A DNA stretch of 64,000 bases, from contig CAKQGQ010000005.1 of the NCBI GenBank assembly GCA_934233735.1, forward strand, positions 66,889 through 130,888, written 5' to 3'. A program made the translations under genes and the position numbers. The notes beneath the pieces were generated by a model, which saw only the letters and a program-made list of their open reading frames with translations, did no database searches and was not told the origin of the DNA. Origin of the DNA: an uncultured Clostridia bacterium (GTDB lineage Bacteria; Bacillota; Clostridia; Peptostreptococcales; Anaerovoracaceae). Below, one piece after another: positions 23,298 to 31,854 of this stretch; the stretch's first letter is position 1; each line of letters begins with the position of its first letter.

Positions 23298-23912
23298 ATG
23301 GAGAAATATGTAATTACAATCGCCCGTGAATACGGAAGCGGCGGAAGAGGAATCGCACATCGTCTGGCAGAGGCTCTAGGCATAAGATATTATGACAAGG
23401 AGCTGATTCGCATGGCGTCTGAGGACAGCGGAATCAGCGAAGCTTTATTCAATCTTACCGACGAAAAACTCGAAGATAAATTCCTGCGTAAACACGGAAT
23501 CTCCAAAGGGGCGCTGGTTTCACAGCCGCATCCTGAAAACAAACTGACGAAAGAAGAGCTTTTTAAGTTCCAGTCCGAGATTATCCGCAGAGTGGCGGAT
23601 CAGGACGAATCCTGCATCATCATCGGAAGATGCGGACAGTATATTCTGCGTGACCATCCAAACCTTGTGCGCGTGTTCATTCACGCTGACAGAGATTACT
23701 GCATCGAAAAACTCATGCAGCGATACGGAATTGACAAGGCAGAAGCGACGGCTCTGCGCGAGAAAACGGACAAAAACCGTGCCGATTACCACAAGCACTA
23801 CACCGGAACGGAGTGGACGGATGTCCGCAATTACGACTTGTCGCTGGACACTTCCAAGTTGTCGCAGGAGGAATGCATCCGCATTATCGAAAATTACATA
23901 AAGAGCAGATAA
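23298..23912 (+). CDS. Cytidylate kinase-like family protein
   Basis: This 204-residue protein begins VITIAREYGSGGRGIAHRLA, a P-loop characteristic of the cytidylate-kinase-like family (Pfam Cytidylate_kin2), and continues with GIRYYDKELI, IIGRCGQYIL and the LID-like segment RADYHKHYTG. The substrate is unknown; it is shorter than and distinct from Cmk. It is co-transcribed with the liv operon in Clostridia-like fashion and closed by a terminator at 23942. A link to amino-acid uptake is only contextual. Confidence 0.8.
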   Translation: MEKYVITIAREYGSGGRGIAHRLAEALGIRYYDKELIRMASEDSGISEALFNLTDEKLEDKFLRKHGISKGALVSQPHPENKLTKEELFKFQSEIIRRVADQDESCIIIGRCGQYILRDHPNLVRVFIHADRDYCIEKLMQRYGIDKAEATALREKTDKNRADYHKHYTGTEWTDVRNYDLSLDTSKLSQEECIRIIENYIKSR

Positions 23913-23941
23913 ATCCGGAAGGATTACATAAAAATTATCTG

Positions 23942-23980
23942 AAAAGCCCCGAAAGGAAATCCCGCCTTTCGGGGCTTTTT
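23942..23980. terminator. Bidirectional terminator between liv operon and corA
   Basis: AAAAGCCCCGAAAGG pairs with CCTTTCGGGGCTTTT. A and T tracts on the two sides serve both converging transcripts. Confidence 0.92.
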
Positions 23981-24015
23981 TGGGTGCACTCGGCGGCGCA
24001 CCGCTTGGGATTTTT

Positions 24016-24873
24016 TTATTTGAACCATTTTTTCCTCTTGAAGAGCAGGATTTCGATGAGCACCACAACGGCGGAAAAAACCGCCACGCAGCCGTAGGCA
24101 TACGGGTGCGAAAGTTCAGGCATATTGCGGAAGTTCATTCCGTACCAGCCTGTAATCAGCGTCAGCGGCATGAAAATCGTCGTGATAATCGTCAGAAGCT
24201 GCATGATCTGATTCTGCCGGATGTCAATGCGGGACTGGCGCAATTCGCGCAGCTGGATCGAATATTCTTTGAGGCTTGCAACCAGTGCGCCGAGTCTCTT
24301 TATCTTGTTGTCGTAAATTTCCGGGAGCGGCTTCGCCTTCATGTGCTGCTCCGCCGCCCACTGCTGAATCGTGTCGCTTGCGTCGGAAAGCCGGTCATAG
24401 TACATGCCGAGCGCCGAAAGATTTTTTCGTATTGCAAGGATTGTCTTTTCAAAATCCACATCGCTATCCTCTTTTTCGCCGGTTATGATATCCTCGAGGT
24501 CTTCAAGTTCGTCCTCATAACCCTGCAGGAAAAGCATATCGTCTTTAATCATGTACTCCATGAGATCATAGAGAAGCAGAATCGGCGAATCGCCTGCGTG
24601 CGGCTCTGCGGTTTCAAGTGCGGCAAGGAGTGTCGAAACATAGTCCGTATCGTCGATAAAGAGGAGACGGCTTTCGATGATACAGTAGCCGAAAATTTGC
24701 TTTTTCAGTGTAACTTCGGGCTTTTTCGGGACAGCAAAAGTACCCGCAAGGGCGTCGCCGGTCACCTCTGCCTTGCAGAACGGGTGACGGATGCTGTTGT
24801 ACGAAAAACATCTTTTGTAAATCCCGGGATAGGCAATTTGGAATTGTTTAACAGTTAAAATTTCGTATTTCAT
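24016..24873 (-). CDS. corA: CorA-family magnesium/divalent metal transporter
   Basis: The 285-residue protein has a long cytoplasmic alpha/beta domain rich in acidic helices and two C-terminal membrane helices. The diagnostic YGMNF motif (GMN) follows TM1, which is TIITTIFMPLTLITGW. CorA proteins form pentameric channels for Mg2+, Co2+ or Ni2+. The protein starts MKYEILTVKQF with AAAGGATCG upstream on the minus strand. It faces away from the metal-ATPase operon, with a shared intergenic region. Confidence 0.88.
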   Translation of the reverse strand: MKYEILTVKQFQIAYPGIYKRCFSYNSIRHPFCKAEVTGDALAGTFAVPKKPEVTLKKQIFGYCIIESRLLFIDDTDYVSTLLAALETAEPHAGDSPILLLYDLMEYMIKDDMLFLQGYEDELEDLEDIITGEKEDSDVDFEKTILAIRKNLSALGMYYDRLSDASDTIQQWAAEQHMKAKPLPEIYDNKIKRLGALVASLKEYSIQLRELRQSRIDIRQNQIMQLLTIITTIFMPLTLITGWYGMNFRNMPELSHPYAYGCVAVFSAVVVLIEILLFKRKKWFK

Positions 24874-24945
24874 AAGCGATCCTTTCTTTCTACAAGAATT
24901 ATATCACAGGCCGGGGAAAAAGCAAAAATTTTTTCAAAAAAGGTA

Positions 24946-24975
24946 TTGACAATTGAATAACCATTCAACTATAAT
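24946..24975 (+). promoter_or_regulatory. Promoter of the metal-efflux operon
   Basis: TTGACA (24946-24951) and TATAAT (24970-24975) are separated by 18 bp. The spacer is occupied by the palindrome TTGAATAACCATTCAA, so a bound repressor would block RNA polymerase. Confidence 0.85.
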
Positions 24976-25004
24976 AAAGACAACAGTTGAATAATTGCTC
25001 AACT
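24953..25004 (+). promoter_or_regulatory. Two ArsR/SmtB-type operators
   Basis: Operator 1 is TTGAATA-ACC-ATTCAA (24953-24968), between -35 and -10. Operator 2 is AGTTGAATAATTGCTCAACT (24985-25004), just downstream of the start site. Both resemble the TGAA-N-TTCA palindromes bound by metal-sensing ArsR repressors such as the one encoded at 28050. Confidence 0.65.
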
Positions 25005-25047
25005 CTATGAGAATAATAAAAATGATACAAACCGGGAGGAAAATAAA

Positions 25048-25269
25048 ATGAAAAAGACATATTTGCTTGAAGGACTTGATTGTGCAAACTGTGCAGCAGA
25101 GGTTGAAAGAAACGTAGCAAAGCTTGACGGCGTAAACAGCGCTTCCGTAAACTTCCTTACTTTGAAGATGGTTCTGGATGTGGAAGAAGAAGGCTTTGAT
25201 GAAACCTATAAGAAGATTGCAAAGACAGTAAAGAAAACAGAACCTGATGTAATAATCAAGGAGCTCTAG
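25048..25269 (+). CDS. Stand-alone heavy-metal-associated (HMA) domain protein
   Basis: The 73-residue protein is a single ferredoxin-like HMA domain with the metal-binding motif GLDCANCA (C12, C15). It begins MKKTYLLEGLDCANCAAEVE and includes the usual VNSASVNFLTLKM strand. It looks like the N-terminal metal-binding domain of ZntA/CadA ATPases encoded separately. It is 26 bp before an ATPase gene that lacks such a domain, so the two should work together, passing metal to the pump. Confidence 0.88.
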   Translation: MKKTYLLEGLDCANCAAEVERNVAKLDGVNSASVNFLTLKMVLDVEEEGFDETYKKIAKTVKKTEPDVIIKEL

Positions 25270-25295
25270 AAATTTTCGGAAGGGAGTGGCTTGAG

Positions 25296-27182
25296 ATGAA
25301 GAAGACGATAATCAGACTTGCGATCGGAGCGGTTTTGTTCGTGATTGCGATTATGGTTCCGGCGGAGCCGTATCTTTTGAAGCTTGCGGTATATCTCGCA
25401 GCTTATCTGGAAATTGGATATAAGGTTTTATGGAAAGCGATTCGCAATATCAGCCGAGGCAAGGTGTTCGACGAAAACTTCCTGATGGCGGTTGCTTCGG
25501 TCGGGGCCTTCGCAACGGGCGAACTTCCGGAAGCGGTTGCGGTTATGCTTTTCTATCAGGTCGGCGAGCTTTTCGAGGATTATGCAGTCGGTAAATCCAG
25601 AAAATCCATTACGGAGCTTATGAATATCCGCCCGGACTATGCGAACTTAAAGCTTGAAGGCGGCGACACGAAAAAGGTCGATCCCGAAGAGGTCAAAATC
25701 GGTGATGTCATCGTGATTAAGCCGGGAGAAAAGGTTCCGCTTGACGGAAAAGTTTTGAGCGGCACTTCGATGCTGGATACTGCGGCACTGACCGGAGAAT
25801 CGGTTCCGCGCAATGTAGAGGCGGGAAGTGAGATCCTCAGCGGCTGCATCAACGAAAGCGGACTTTTGGAAGTTGAGGTAACCAAGGAATTCGGCGAATC
25901 CACGGTCAGCAAAATTCTGGAACTGGTAGAGAATGCGACCAGCCAGAAGGCAAAGATGGAAAACTTCATCACAAGATTTGCGGCTGTTTACACACCGGCA
26001 GTTGTAGGAGCGGCTGTGGTTCTGGCACTCGTTCCACCGCTTTTAATCGGCGGAGGAATTGTCGGCAGCGCGCCGGGCTTCACCGGGGCTTTGTTTAAGG
26101 ACTGGGTTTACAGAGCACTGAACTTCCTTGTAGTATCGTGTCCGTGCGCTTTGGTAATTTCGGTTCCTCTGAGTTTCTTCGGCGGAATCGGCGGCGCATC
26201 GAAAATCGGCTTGCTCGTAAAAGGCAGCAACTATCTGGAAGCCGCAGCGCATACCGAATGCGTGGTTATGGACAAAACCGGAACCCTGACAAAAGGCGTT
26301 TTCAAGGTGGAAGAGGTTCACACCTGCGGAGAGCTTACGGAAGACAAACTGCTGCGTTATGCGGCTTATGCAGAGGCAAACTCCAGCCATCCGATTTCAG
26401 TATCCTTGAGAGAGGATTTTGAGGAGAAAAGCGGGGAAAAAGTCGATAAATCGCAAATTGGCGATGTAAAGGAAATCGCAGGTCACGGCGTGCAGGCTGT
26501 GATCGAAGGCCATATGGTTCTGGCGGGAAATGCCAAGCTGATGAAGCGTGAGCAGATTGCTTATGAAGAGGCGTCCGCTGCAGGAACCGTGGTACACATC
26601 GCGGTAGACGGAAAATATGAAGGCTATATCACGATTGCCGACCAGATTAAGGACGATGCGGCAGAGGCAATCCGCGGCTTGAAGGCAAGGGGAATCAAGA
26701 CGGTTATGCTGACAGGGGACAGCAGAGCGGTTGCGGAAAGTGTCGGTGCAAAACTCGGAATCGATGAAATCCATGCAGAACTTCTGCCGGAAAATAAGGT
26801 TGAAGAAGTCGAAAAACTGCTTGCGGCGAAATCGCCGAAAGGAAAGCTTATGTTCGTCGGCGACGGCATAAACGATGCTCCGGTTCTTGCCAGAGCGGAT
26901 GTCGGGGCTGCAATGGGCGGCCTTGGCTCGGATGCAGCCATTGAAGCGGCGGATGTTGTCATCATGACGGACGAACCATCGAAGCTCCTGAGCCTGATGG
27001 ATATCGCAAGAAAAACGCTTGGCATCGCAAAACAGAATGTGGTATTTGCACTTGCGGTTAAATTAATCGTATTGGTACTCAGTGCAATCGGTCTTGTAGA
27101 CATGTGGGCCGCGGTATTCGCAGATGTCGGTGTATCGGTAATTGCCATCCTCAACGCGATGCGCGCGCTGAAGGTTGAATAG
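25296..27182 (+). CDS. P1B-type heavy-metal-exporting ATPase (Zn/Cd/Pb type)
   Basis: The 628-residue ATPase contains the transmembrane metal motif SCPCALVIS (about 281-284), TGES in the actuator domain, the phosphorylation motif DKTGTLT (about 326), the nucleotide-binding HP pair (SSHPIS) and GDGINDAP. The last membrane region reads ADVGVSVIAILNAMR, with the Asp-Gly typical of Zn2+/Cd2+/Pb2+ pumps rather than copper pumps. It has no N-terminal HMA domain; the preceding gene supplies one. Expression is probably derepressed by metal through ArsR sites at 24953-25004. Confidence 0.9.
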   Translation: MKKTIIRLAIGAVLFVIAIMVPAEPYLLKLAVYLAAYLEIGYKVLWKAIRNISRGKVFDENFLMAVASVGAFATGELPEAVAVMLFYQVGELFEDYAVGKSRKSITELMNIRPDYANLKLEGGDTKKVDPEEVKIGDVIVIKPGEKVPLDGKVLSGTSMLDTAALTGESVPRNVEAGSEILSGCINESGLLEVEVTKEFGESTVSKILELVENATSQKAKMENFITRFAAVYTPAVVGAAVVLALVPPLLIGGGIVGSAPGFTGALFKDWVYRALNFLVVSCPCALVISVPLSFFGGIGGASKIGLLVKGSNYLEAAAHTECVVMDKTGTLTKGVFKVEEVHTCGELTEDKLLRYAAYAEANSSHPISVSLREDFEEKSGEKVDKSQIGDVKEIAGHGVQAVIEGHMVLAGNAKLMKREQIAYEEASAAGTVVHIAVDGKYEGYITIADQIKDDAAEAIRGLKARGIKTVMLTGDSRAVAESVGAKLGIDEIHAELLPENKVEEVEKLLAAKSPKGKLMFVGDGINDAPVLARADVGAAMGGLGSDAAIEAADVVIMTDEPSKLLSLMDIARKTLGIAKQNVVFALAVKLIVLVLSAIGLVDMWAAVFADVGVSVIAILNAMRALKVE

Positions 27183-27428
27183 TGGGCGGCACTTCTTGCC
27201 ATCCGGCACAGTCGACACGGACGGCGCACGATGGCAGACTCAATCGGCAGCTGAGTACGATGCCGGCAATCGAAGGTGGAACATTGGCTGAGTACGATGC
27301 CGGCAATCGAAATTGGACTTTTTGCGCCGTCGGCGAAAAAAAGCCAAAAACCGAGCGGATTCGAACTGCAAAATCTGTCGAATCGTGTCGAATCGTGTCG
27401 AAAGTTGGATTTTTCGACGTGTGATGCG

Positions 27429-27476
27429 AAAAAAGCCAAAAAAACATAACTTTTTGCACATGTTTTTTGGCTTTTT
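27429..27476. terminator. Intrinsic terminator after the metal-efflux operon
   Basis: AAAAAGCCAAAAAAACAT pairs with ATGTTTTTTGGCTTTTT across a ~12-nt loop and has a T-tract. It is long and nearly symmetrical, so it may work in both directions. Confidence 0.75.
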
Positions 27477-27652
27477 CAACGGATATGAAGATTTTGTCCA
27501 AACTTGGACAAAATCCACATCATATAGGACTGTTTGACAATCATATAAAGAAGAAAAGTTGGCTTTTTTAGAAGAATGTTCTGAAAAAGCCAATTTTTAT
27601 GTCAGTACGTCCGGCAGCGTTTTGCGGAGATTTTTATTAAAAGTGCAAACGC

Positions 27653-27682
27653 TCGACAATGCAGGCAGGGCTGTGGTATAAT
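27653..27682 (+). promoter_or_regulatory. Sigma-A promoter of the monooxygenase-like gene
   Basis: TCGACA (27653-27658) and TATAAT (27677-27682) are 18 bp apart. The preceding TG of TGGTATAAT may add extended -10 character. Confidence 0.6.
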
Positions 27683-27738
27683 GATTCTATCGATCATGTC
27701 CACGGCGTTGCCGCAAGGAAAAAGAAAGGTGGTAAAAG

Positions 27739-28020
27739 ATGTATAATATTCTTGTATTTTACAAAGCAGAAAACGGCGAAATGCTTCGCAGGTTCTATGA
27801 AGAGGTGAAAGCAGCCGGAATTATTGAAAAGTCCAGAGAGGAAGCAGGAAACCTGAGATATGATTATTTCTTCTCTGCTGATAAGGAAAATGAAATTTTA
27901 CTTGTGGAAAAGTGGGAGAGCCAGGAGTCCCAGAAGGAACACAGCGGGCTTCCACATTTCGCTGAGCTTGGAAAGATTAAGGAAAAATATAACATACAGA
28001 CAAAAGCTGAAGTTCTGTAG
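27739..28020 (+). CDS. Antibiotic biosynthesis monooxygenase (ABM/YgiN-like) domain protein
   Basis: The 93-residue protein has the dimeric ferredoxin-like ABM fold pattern: MYNILVFYKAENGEMLRRFYEEV, GNLRYDYFFSADKENEILLVEKWESQES, then HFAELGKIKEKY. The family includes quinol monooxygenases and heme-degrading enzymes without dedicated cofactors. AAAGGTGG precedes ATG 27739. It is monocistronic, with a good promoter and a shared terminator. Confidence 0.8.
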   Translation: MYNILVFYKAENGEMLRRFYEEVKAAGIIEKSREEAGNLRYDYFFSADKENEILLVEKWESQESQKEHSGLPHFAELGKIKEKYNIQTKAEVL

Positions 28021-28035
28021 GCTTTAGAAAGAAAA

Positions 28036-28066
28036 AAGATTCCGAAGGATTAACCTTCGGAATCTT
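28036..28066. terminator. Bidirectional terminator between converging genes
   Basis: AAGATTCCGAAGG pairs perfectly with CCTTCGGAATCTT across ATTAA, with A-runs before and T-runs after. It overlaps the last codons of the arsR gene. Confidence 0.9.
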
Positions 28067-28409
28067 GATTTTTTTGCGTATCGTGGCAGCAGGAGCAGGT
28101 GCATCCCGCCGCGTGGTTTTTATGAGTGATGTGCACGAAAGCAATATCGAGAATATCCATGACATGCTGGTCGTCGAGAGAGTAGAAGATATTTTTGCCC
28201 TCACGGCGGCTTTTTACGAGGTCATCATCTTTGAGCAGCTTGAGCTGGTGCGAAACCGCGGATTTTGTCATATTGACCGCCTCGGCGATGTCGTTGACGC
28301 AGACTTCATTATCAGCTATCGTGCAAAGTATTTTCATTCTTGTTTCGTCGCCGAGCACTTTGAAAAAAGCAGCGGCGCTTCCTATGAGTTTTTTTGAAAT
28401 ATGATTCAT
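28050..28409 (-). CDS. ArsR/SmtB-family metal-sensing repressor
   Basis: The 119-residue winged-helix repressor has the family core FKVLGDETRMKILCTIADNE, with recognition helix TKSAVSHQLKLLKD. The alpha-5 metal site is intact: D80-x-H82...H93-x2-H96. C37 in EVCVND recalls the alpha-3 CadC site, and the C-terminal tail adds CTCSCC. Zinc, cadmium or lead sensing is likely. It probably represses the metal-efflux operon at 25048, whose promoter carries matching palindromes. It lies 39 bp downstream of dsdA on the same strand, so it may also be read from that operon. Confidence 0.88.
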   Translation of the reverse strand: MNHISKKLIGSAAAFFKVLGDETRMKILCTIADNEVCVNDIAEAVNMTKSAVSHQLKLLKDDDLVKSRREGKNIFYSLDDQHVMDILDIAFVHITHKNHAAGCTCSCCHDTQKNQDSEG

Positions 28410-28448
28410 CGATTTTCCTTACTGAAAAGTAAAGCCAAGATGCCGGCT

Positions 28449-29750
28449 TTACTTTCCTTTTTCATAATAAGATTTCATTTCGCCGTCCGGCACCATGCTT
28501 CCGCCGGTCGCCCATAAAATATGGTTTGCATTTTCCATTTTATCCGCAAGGCCGTTTGCCTCAAGATATGCCTTCGCGGAGGAAACCAGCGCAGGACCTG
28601 TAAAGGAAGCGCAGGAGGACGGTTCGATATAAATTTTTTCTCTGTCCGCAAGCTGCGTCAAGAAAGGATAGAGCTTTTCGTCCGAAATTGTATAGCAGCC
28701 GTCCAGCAAAGTTTCCATAACAGTTCCGACCAGACGGGAAGCTCTGCCGACAGCAAGGCCGTCCGCATCTGTAATGCCGTCAACGCCGATGTCAGCGCAG
28801 CAGATTCCATCATGCAGACCTGTTGCAAGACCGAGCGTCATGCAAGGTGCATGGGTCGGCTCTGCGAAGAAGATATGCACATTGGAGCCGTAAATTTCTT
28901 TCAGTCCAAACGCAACTCCGCCCGGAGCGCCGCCTACGCCGCAAGGAATGTATACAAAGAGCGGATGTTCTTCATCGACGATAATTCCGTTCTTCTCGAA
29001 TTGCGCTCCGATTCGTTTTGCAGCGACTGCATAGCCCAGGAACAAATCCGAAGAACCTTCGTCGTCCACGAAATGGCACATCGGGTCGCCAGCCGCTTCG
29101 CGGCGTCCCTGAGCAACCGCCACCTGATAATCGTTCGGATATTCGACTACGGTTACGCCTTTCGAGCGGAGCAGGTCTTTCTTCCACTGGCGGGCATCTG
29201 CCGACATGTGAACGGTTACCTTAAAGCCGAGCTTAGCGCTGATGATGCCGATGGAAAGACCGAGGTTTCCGGTAGAGCCTACCGCTACCGAGTATTTCGC
29301 AAAGAGCTCTTTAAAGCGGTCTTCCAAAAGCATGCTATAGTCATCCGTTTCCGTCAGCATGCCTGCTTCCATAGCAACCTTTTCTGCGAATTTCAAGACT
29401 TCGTAGATGCCGCCTCTGGCCTTGATGGAGCCGGAAACCGGCAGATGGCTGTCGCACTTTAAGAATAATCTGCCGGGAATCGCCCCGGTCATGTGCACAA
29501 GCGCGGTTTTCATGCGAGCGATTTCCACCAAATCCGATTCGATGATGCCGCCGGATTTGGCGGTTTCCGAGAATGCCTTCGCCAGATAAGGTGCGAAGCG
29601 TGCCAGACGGGCTTCCGCATCGTCAATGTCTTTCATGCCGAAAGGAAGCTCGCTCTTTTTTCCGCTGCTTGGATTCAGCCAGAAGATTTCTTCATAATCT
29701 GCCATTTGAGAAACGACAGGGCAGTCTGTCATAAGCTTCTTAATATCCAT
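28449..29750 (-). CDS. dsdA: D-serine ammonia-lyase (D-serine dehydratase)
   Basis: The 433-residue PLP enzyme converts D-serine to pyruvate and ammonia. The PLP lysine is in LPVSGSIKARGG (about K110). Conserved DsdA segments include SVAVGSTGNLGLSIGI, VEYPNDYQVAV, SSDLFLGYAVAAKR, IPCGVGGAPGG and the Gly-rich phosphate site. GGAGG precedes its ATG. It follows a phosphodiesterase gene by 26 bp on the same strand. The pathway fits an amino-acid-fermenting lifestyle. Confidence 0.92.
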   Translation of the reverse strand: MDIKKLMTDCPVVSQMADYEEIFWLNPSSGKKSELPFGMKDIDDAEARLARFAPYLAKAFSETAKSGGIIESDLVEIARMKTALVHMTGAIPGRLFLKCDSHLPVSGSIKARGGIYEVLKFAEKVAMEAGMLTETDDYSMLLEDRFKELFAKYSVAVGSTGNLGLSIGIISAKLGFKVTVHMSADARQWKKDLLRSKGVTVVEYPNDYQVAVAQGRREAAGDPMCHFVDDEGSSDLFLGYAVAAKRIGAQFEKNGIIVDEEHPLFVYIPCGVGGAPGGVAFGLKEIYGSNVHIFFAEPTHAPCMTLGLATGLHDGICCADIGVDGITDADGLAVGRASRLVGTVMETLLDGCYTISDEKLYPFLTQLADREKIYIEPSSCASFTGPALVSSAKAYLEANGLADKMENANHILWATGGSMVPDGEMKSYYEKGK

Positions 29751-29776
29751 AATATTTTCCTCCGATAATATGCTTT

Positions 29777-30415
29777 TTAAAAGCGGTCGCTGTAGTTTAA
29801 AAGATCACGAAGATGTCCACCCTTCACCTTAGGCTTTGAAGACTGCTGCGGACGCGGCGGTCGGGATGACTGAGAAATGACGCCGGAATGCGCGGGATGT
29901 GCGGCTTGTGCGTCTGCAGGAAGCATGAAATCCTCGTAAGAATAAATTTTGCCCCAGAGGCTGTCCTCGGAAGTCACAACCAGACCGAAGCTTCCGCCTG
30001 AGCCGTCGCGCGGCTTGGAAAGGCTGCCCGGATTCATCAGATAAACATCATCAAGCTGTACGAATGCGCTTCTGTGCGTATGACCGAAGAAAGCGCCAGC
30101 GCAGCCGTTTTCCAGAACCTTATAATAAAGGTTCTGCATGCTGTAGCCGACATTTTCCATATGCCCATGTGTAATCAAAAAATTGCCGTATTCAGTCTCT
30201 AAAACGGAAAAGGCGTCAGCATCGAAACAGTCGTCGCAATTTCCCTTCACAGCTGCAACCGGAACGCCCAGACGAGCCCGGATTTCCTGCGCGTCACTGT
30301 AATAATCGCCGCAGTGAACGATAAAGTCAATTGGCGATTCGGACGCCAGTTTTCTGTATACATCTATGGCGCGTTCAATTTTTCCGTGTGTATCGCTGAT
30401 TACTAAAATTCTCAT
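29777..30415 (-). CDS. YfcE/MJ0936-type metallophosphodiesterase
   Basis: The 212-residue protein has the calcineurin-like metal-binding motifs ISDTHG (D8, H10), HCGDYY, KGNCDD, THGHMENV and FFGHTHRS, then MNPGSLSKPR. YfcE-type enzymes hydrolyse phosphodiesters with Mn2+. The Pro/Ser/Arg-rich C-terminal ~45 residues extend beyond the usual length and look disordered. GAGGAATTG lies before the ATG. It is the first gene of the minus-strand block phosphodiesterase-dsdA-(arsR). Confidence 0.88.
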   Translation of the reverse strand: MRILVISDTHGKIERAIDVYRKLASESPIDFIVHCGDYYSDAQEIRARLGVPVAAVKGNCDDCFDADAFSVLETEYGNFLITHGHMENVGYSMQNLYYKVLENGCAGAFFGHTHRSAFVQLDDVYLMNPGSLSKPRDGSGGSFGLVVTSEDSLWGKIYSYEDFMLPADAQAAHPAHSGVISQSSRPPRPQQSSKPKVKGGHLRDLLNYSDRF

Positions 30416-30528
30416 TTTACAATTCCTCTATTTGTTGTATAATATAATAAGTATAACACAAAAAAAGAAAGATTTGTAGAATAAAAATTGCAAAATGCCG
30501 GGCGTAAGCAAAAGCGGGGTATGAAGAG

Positions 30529-31854
30529 ATGAACGAGAAGAAGATTAAACTGAAAAATAAACATATTCAGCAGGCAGTGATGATGATTTTGGTGGGAGTC
30601 ACATTAATATTAGCATATTATGTGGTAAATCATATGCCTGTAGTCAGAGCAGAACTGGCAAAACTAAATGATATTTTAATGCCGTTTTACATTGGAATTA
30701 TCATGGCTTATCTGCTGTGTCCGATTTACAATGCTTCGGTAAGACTTGCGTACAGACTGAACAAGGGCCGTTTTCGGAAGCCTCGGAGGGATTTTCAGTT
30801 TGCCAGATTTTTCGGCACGCTGATTGCATTGGCATTTTTAATTCTCGTTATTGCAGGGCTGCTCGTCCTGGTTATTCCGGACCTTTGGGACAGCATCATG
30901 GGGCTGGCGATGAGTGCACCTGAAATGGCGGCAAGGGCGCAGGAATGGCTTCAGGAGCATGTGGATGAAAACCCAGAAGTATCGATGATTCTACAAGGAA
31001 AACTTGCAAATATTTCCGATAATATTATTCTGTGGGCGCAGGATAAGGTTCTGCCGGGCGCAGAGGCAATTTTGACGGGCGTAATGGGAACGCTGGGAAC
31101 GATGGTGGATATCTTCGTCGCGCTGGTTATCTGCGTCTATATTTTAAACAGCAAAGAAATTTTCGTCGCACAAAGCCGCAAACTCATTTTGGCGGTATTT
31201 AAAAAGGAACGCGCTGAGAAAATTTTTGAACTCGGAAGAATCAGTAACCAGACCTTCGGTGGTTTTATCAACGGGAAGATTATCGATTCGGCTATCATAG
31301 GAGTTCTTTGCTTTATCGCAATGACGATGCTGAAAATTCCGATGACGATGCTCATCAGCGTGGTGATTGGAGTGACGAATATTATACCGTTTTTCGGACC
31401 GTTTATCGGGGCAATTCCGTCGATTATCATTTTGCTCATTGTAGAGCCGATTGCGGCGATTAAATTCGGCATCATGGTTTTAATCCTGCAGCAGTTGGAC
31501 GGCAATATCATCGGGCCGAAAATTCTCGGAAAGACCACGAAGCTGGCAAGCTTTTGGGTTATGTTCGCCATCATTGTGGGCGGCGGACTGTTCGGCTTCC
31601 CGGGTATGATACTGGGAGTTCCGGTATTCGCAATTTTATATACATATATAAGCAGGGGCGTAAACAATCGCCTGAAGGAAAAACAGATGGTTACAAGTAC
31701 GCTTATGTATGAGGATTTCAGCAAATATAATGTCAATAAGGAGGATGTTTTCGGTGAAAACAGAGTTAATGAAAACGGAGATAGCCGGCGCGGCGAAGCG
31801 CTTCGCAAGCAGTACGAGCCAATGCGGGATAACTCCGATGCAAATAGAGATTGA
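30529..31854 (+). CDS. AI-2E (PF01594) family permease
   Basis: The 441-residue protein has about eight membrane helices. The family region VVIGVTNIIPFFGPFIGAIP and LQQLDGNIIGPKILG is clear, as is the N-terminal PFYIGIIMAYLLCPIY. Members export small molecules or act as sodium/proton antiporters; the substrate here is unknown. The hydrophilic C-terminal tail (last ~60 residues, Asn/Arg-rich) overlaps the murB reading frame by about 100 bp. ATG 30529 has a GGGGTATGAAGAG upstream. Confidence 0.85.
   Translation: MNEKKIKLKNKHIQQAVMMILVGVTLILAYYVVNHMPVVRAELAKLNDILMPFYIGIIMAYLLCPIYNASVRLAYRLNKGRFRKPRRDFQFARFFGTLIALAFLILVIAGLLVLVIPDLWDSIMGLAMSAPEMAARAQEWLQEHVDENPEVSMILQGKLANISDNIILWAQDKVLPGAEAILTGVMGTLGTMVDIFVALVICVYILNSKEIFVAQSRKLILAVFKKERAEKIFELGRISNQTFGGFINGKIIDSAIIGVLCFIAMTMLKIPMTMLISVVIGVTNIIPFFGPFIGAIPSIIILLIVEPIAAIKFGIMVLILQQLDGNIIGPKILGKTTKLASFWVMFAIIVGGGLFGFPGMILGVPVFAILYTYISRGVNNRLKEKQMVTSTLMYEDFSKYNVNKEDVFGENRVNENGDSRRGEALRKQYEPMRDNSDANRD

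Larger units (their letters stand above)
27183..27738 (+). other. Repeat- and palindrome-rich gap after the metal ATPase
   Basis: There is no convincing gene. CTGAGTACGATGCCGGCAAT occurs twice (about 27251 and 27290). TGTCGAA-type repeats lie at about 27375-27402. A hairpin at 27429-27476 has a T-tract. A 12-bp-arm palindrome, GATTTTGTCCAA-AC-TTGGACAAAATC, spans 27490-27515. A second hairpin, TTGGCTTTTT/AAAAAGCCAA, lies around 27559-27593. The promoter of the next gene is at 27653-27682. Confidence 0.6.

Noticed and set aside
23980..24858. 292-codon plus-strand frame antisense to corA
   Set aside because: The GMN motif and membrane helices on the minus strand identify corA as the real gene.
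28521..29462. 313-codon plus-strand frame antisense to dsdA
   Set aside because: dsdA has full catalytic motifs on the minus strand; the antisense frame has none.
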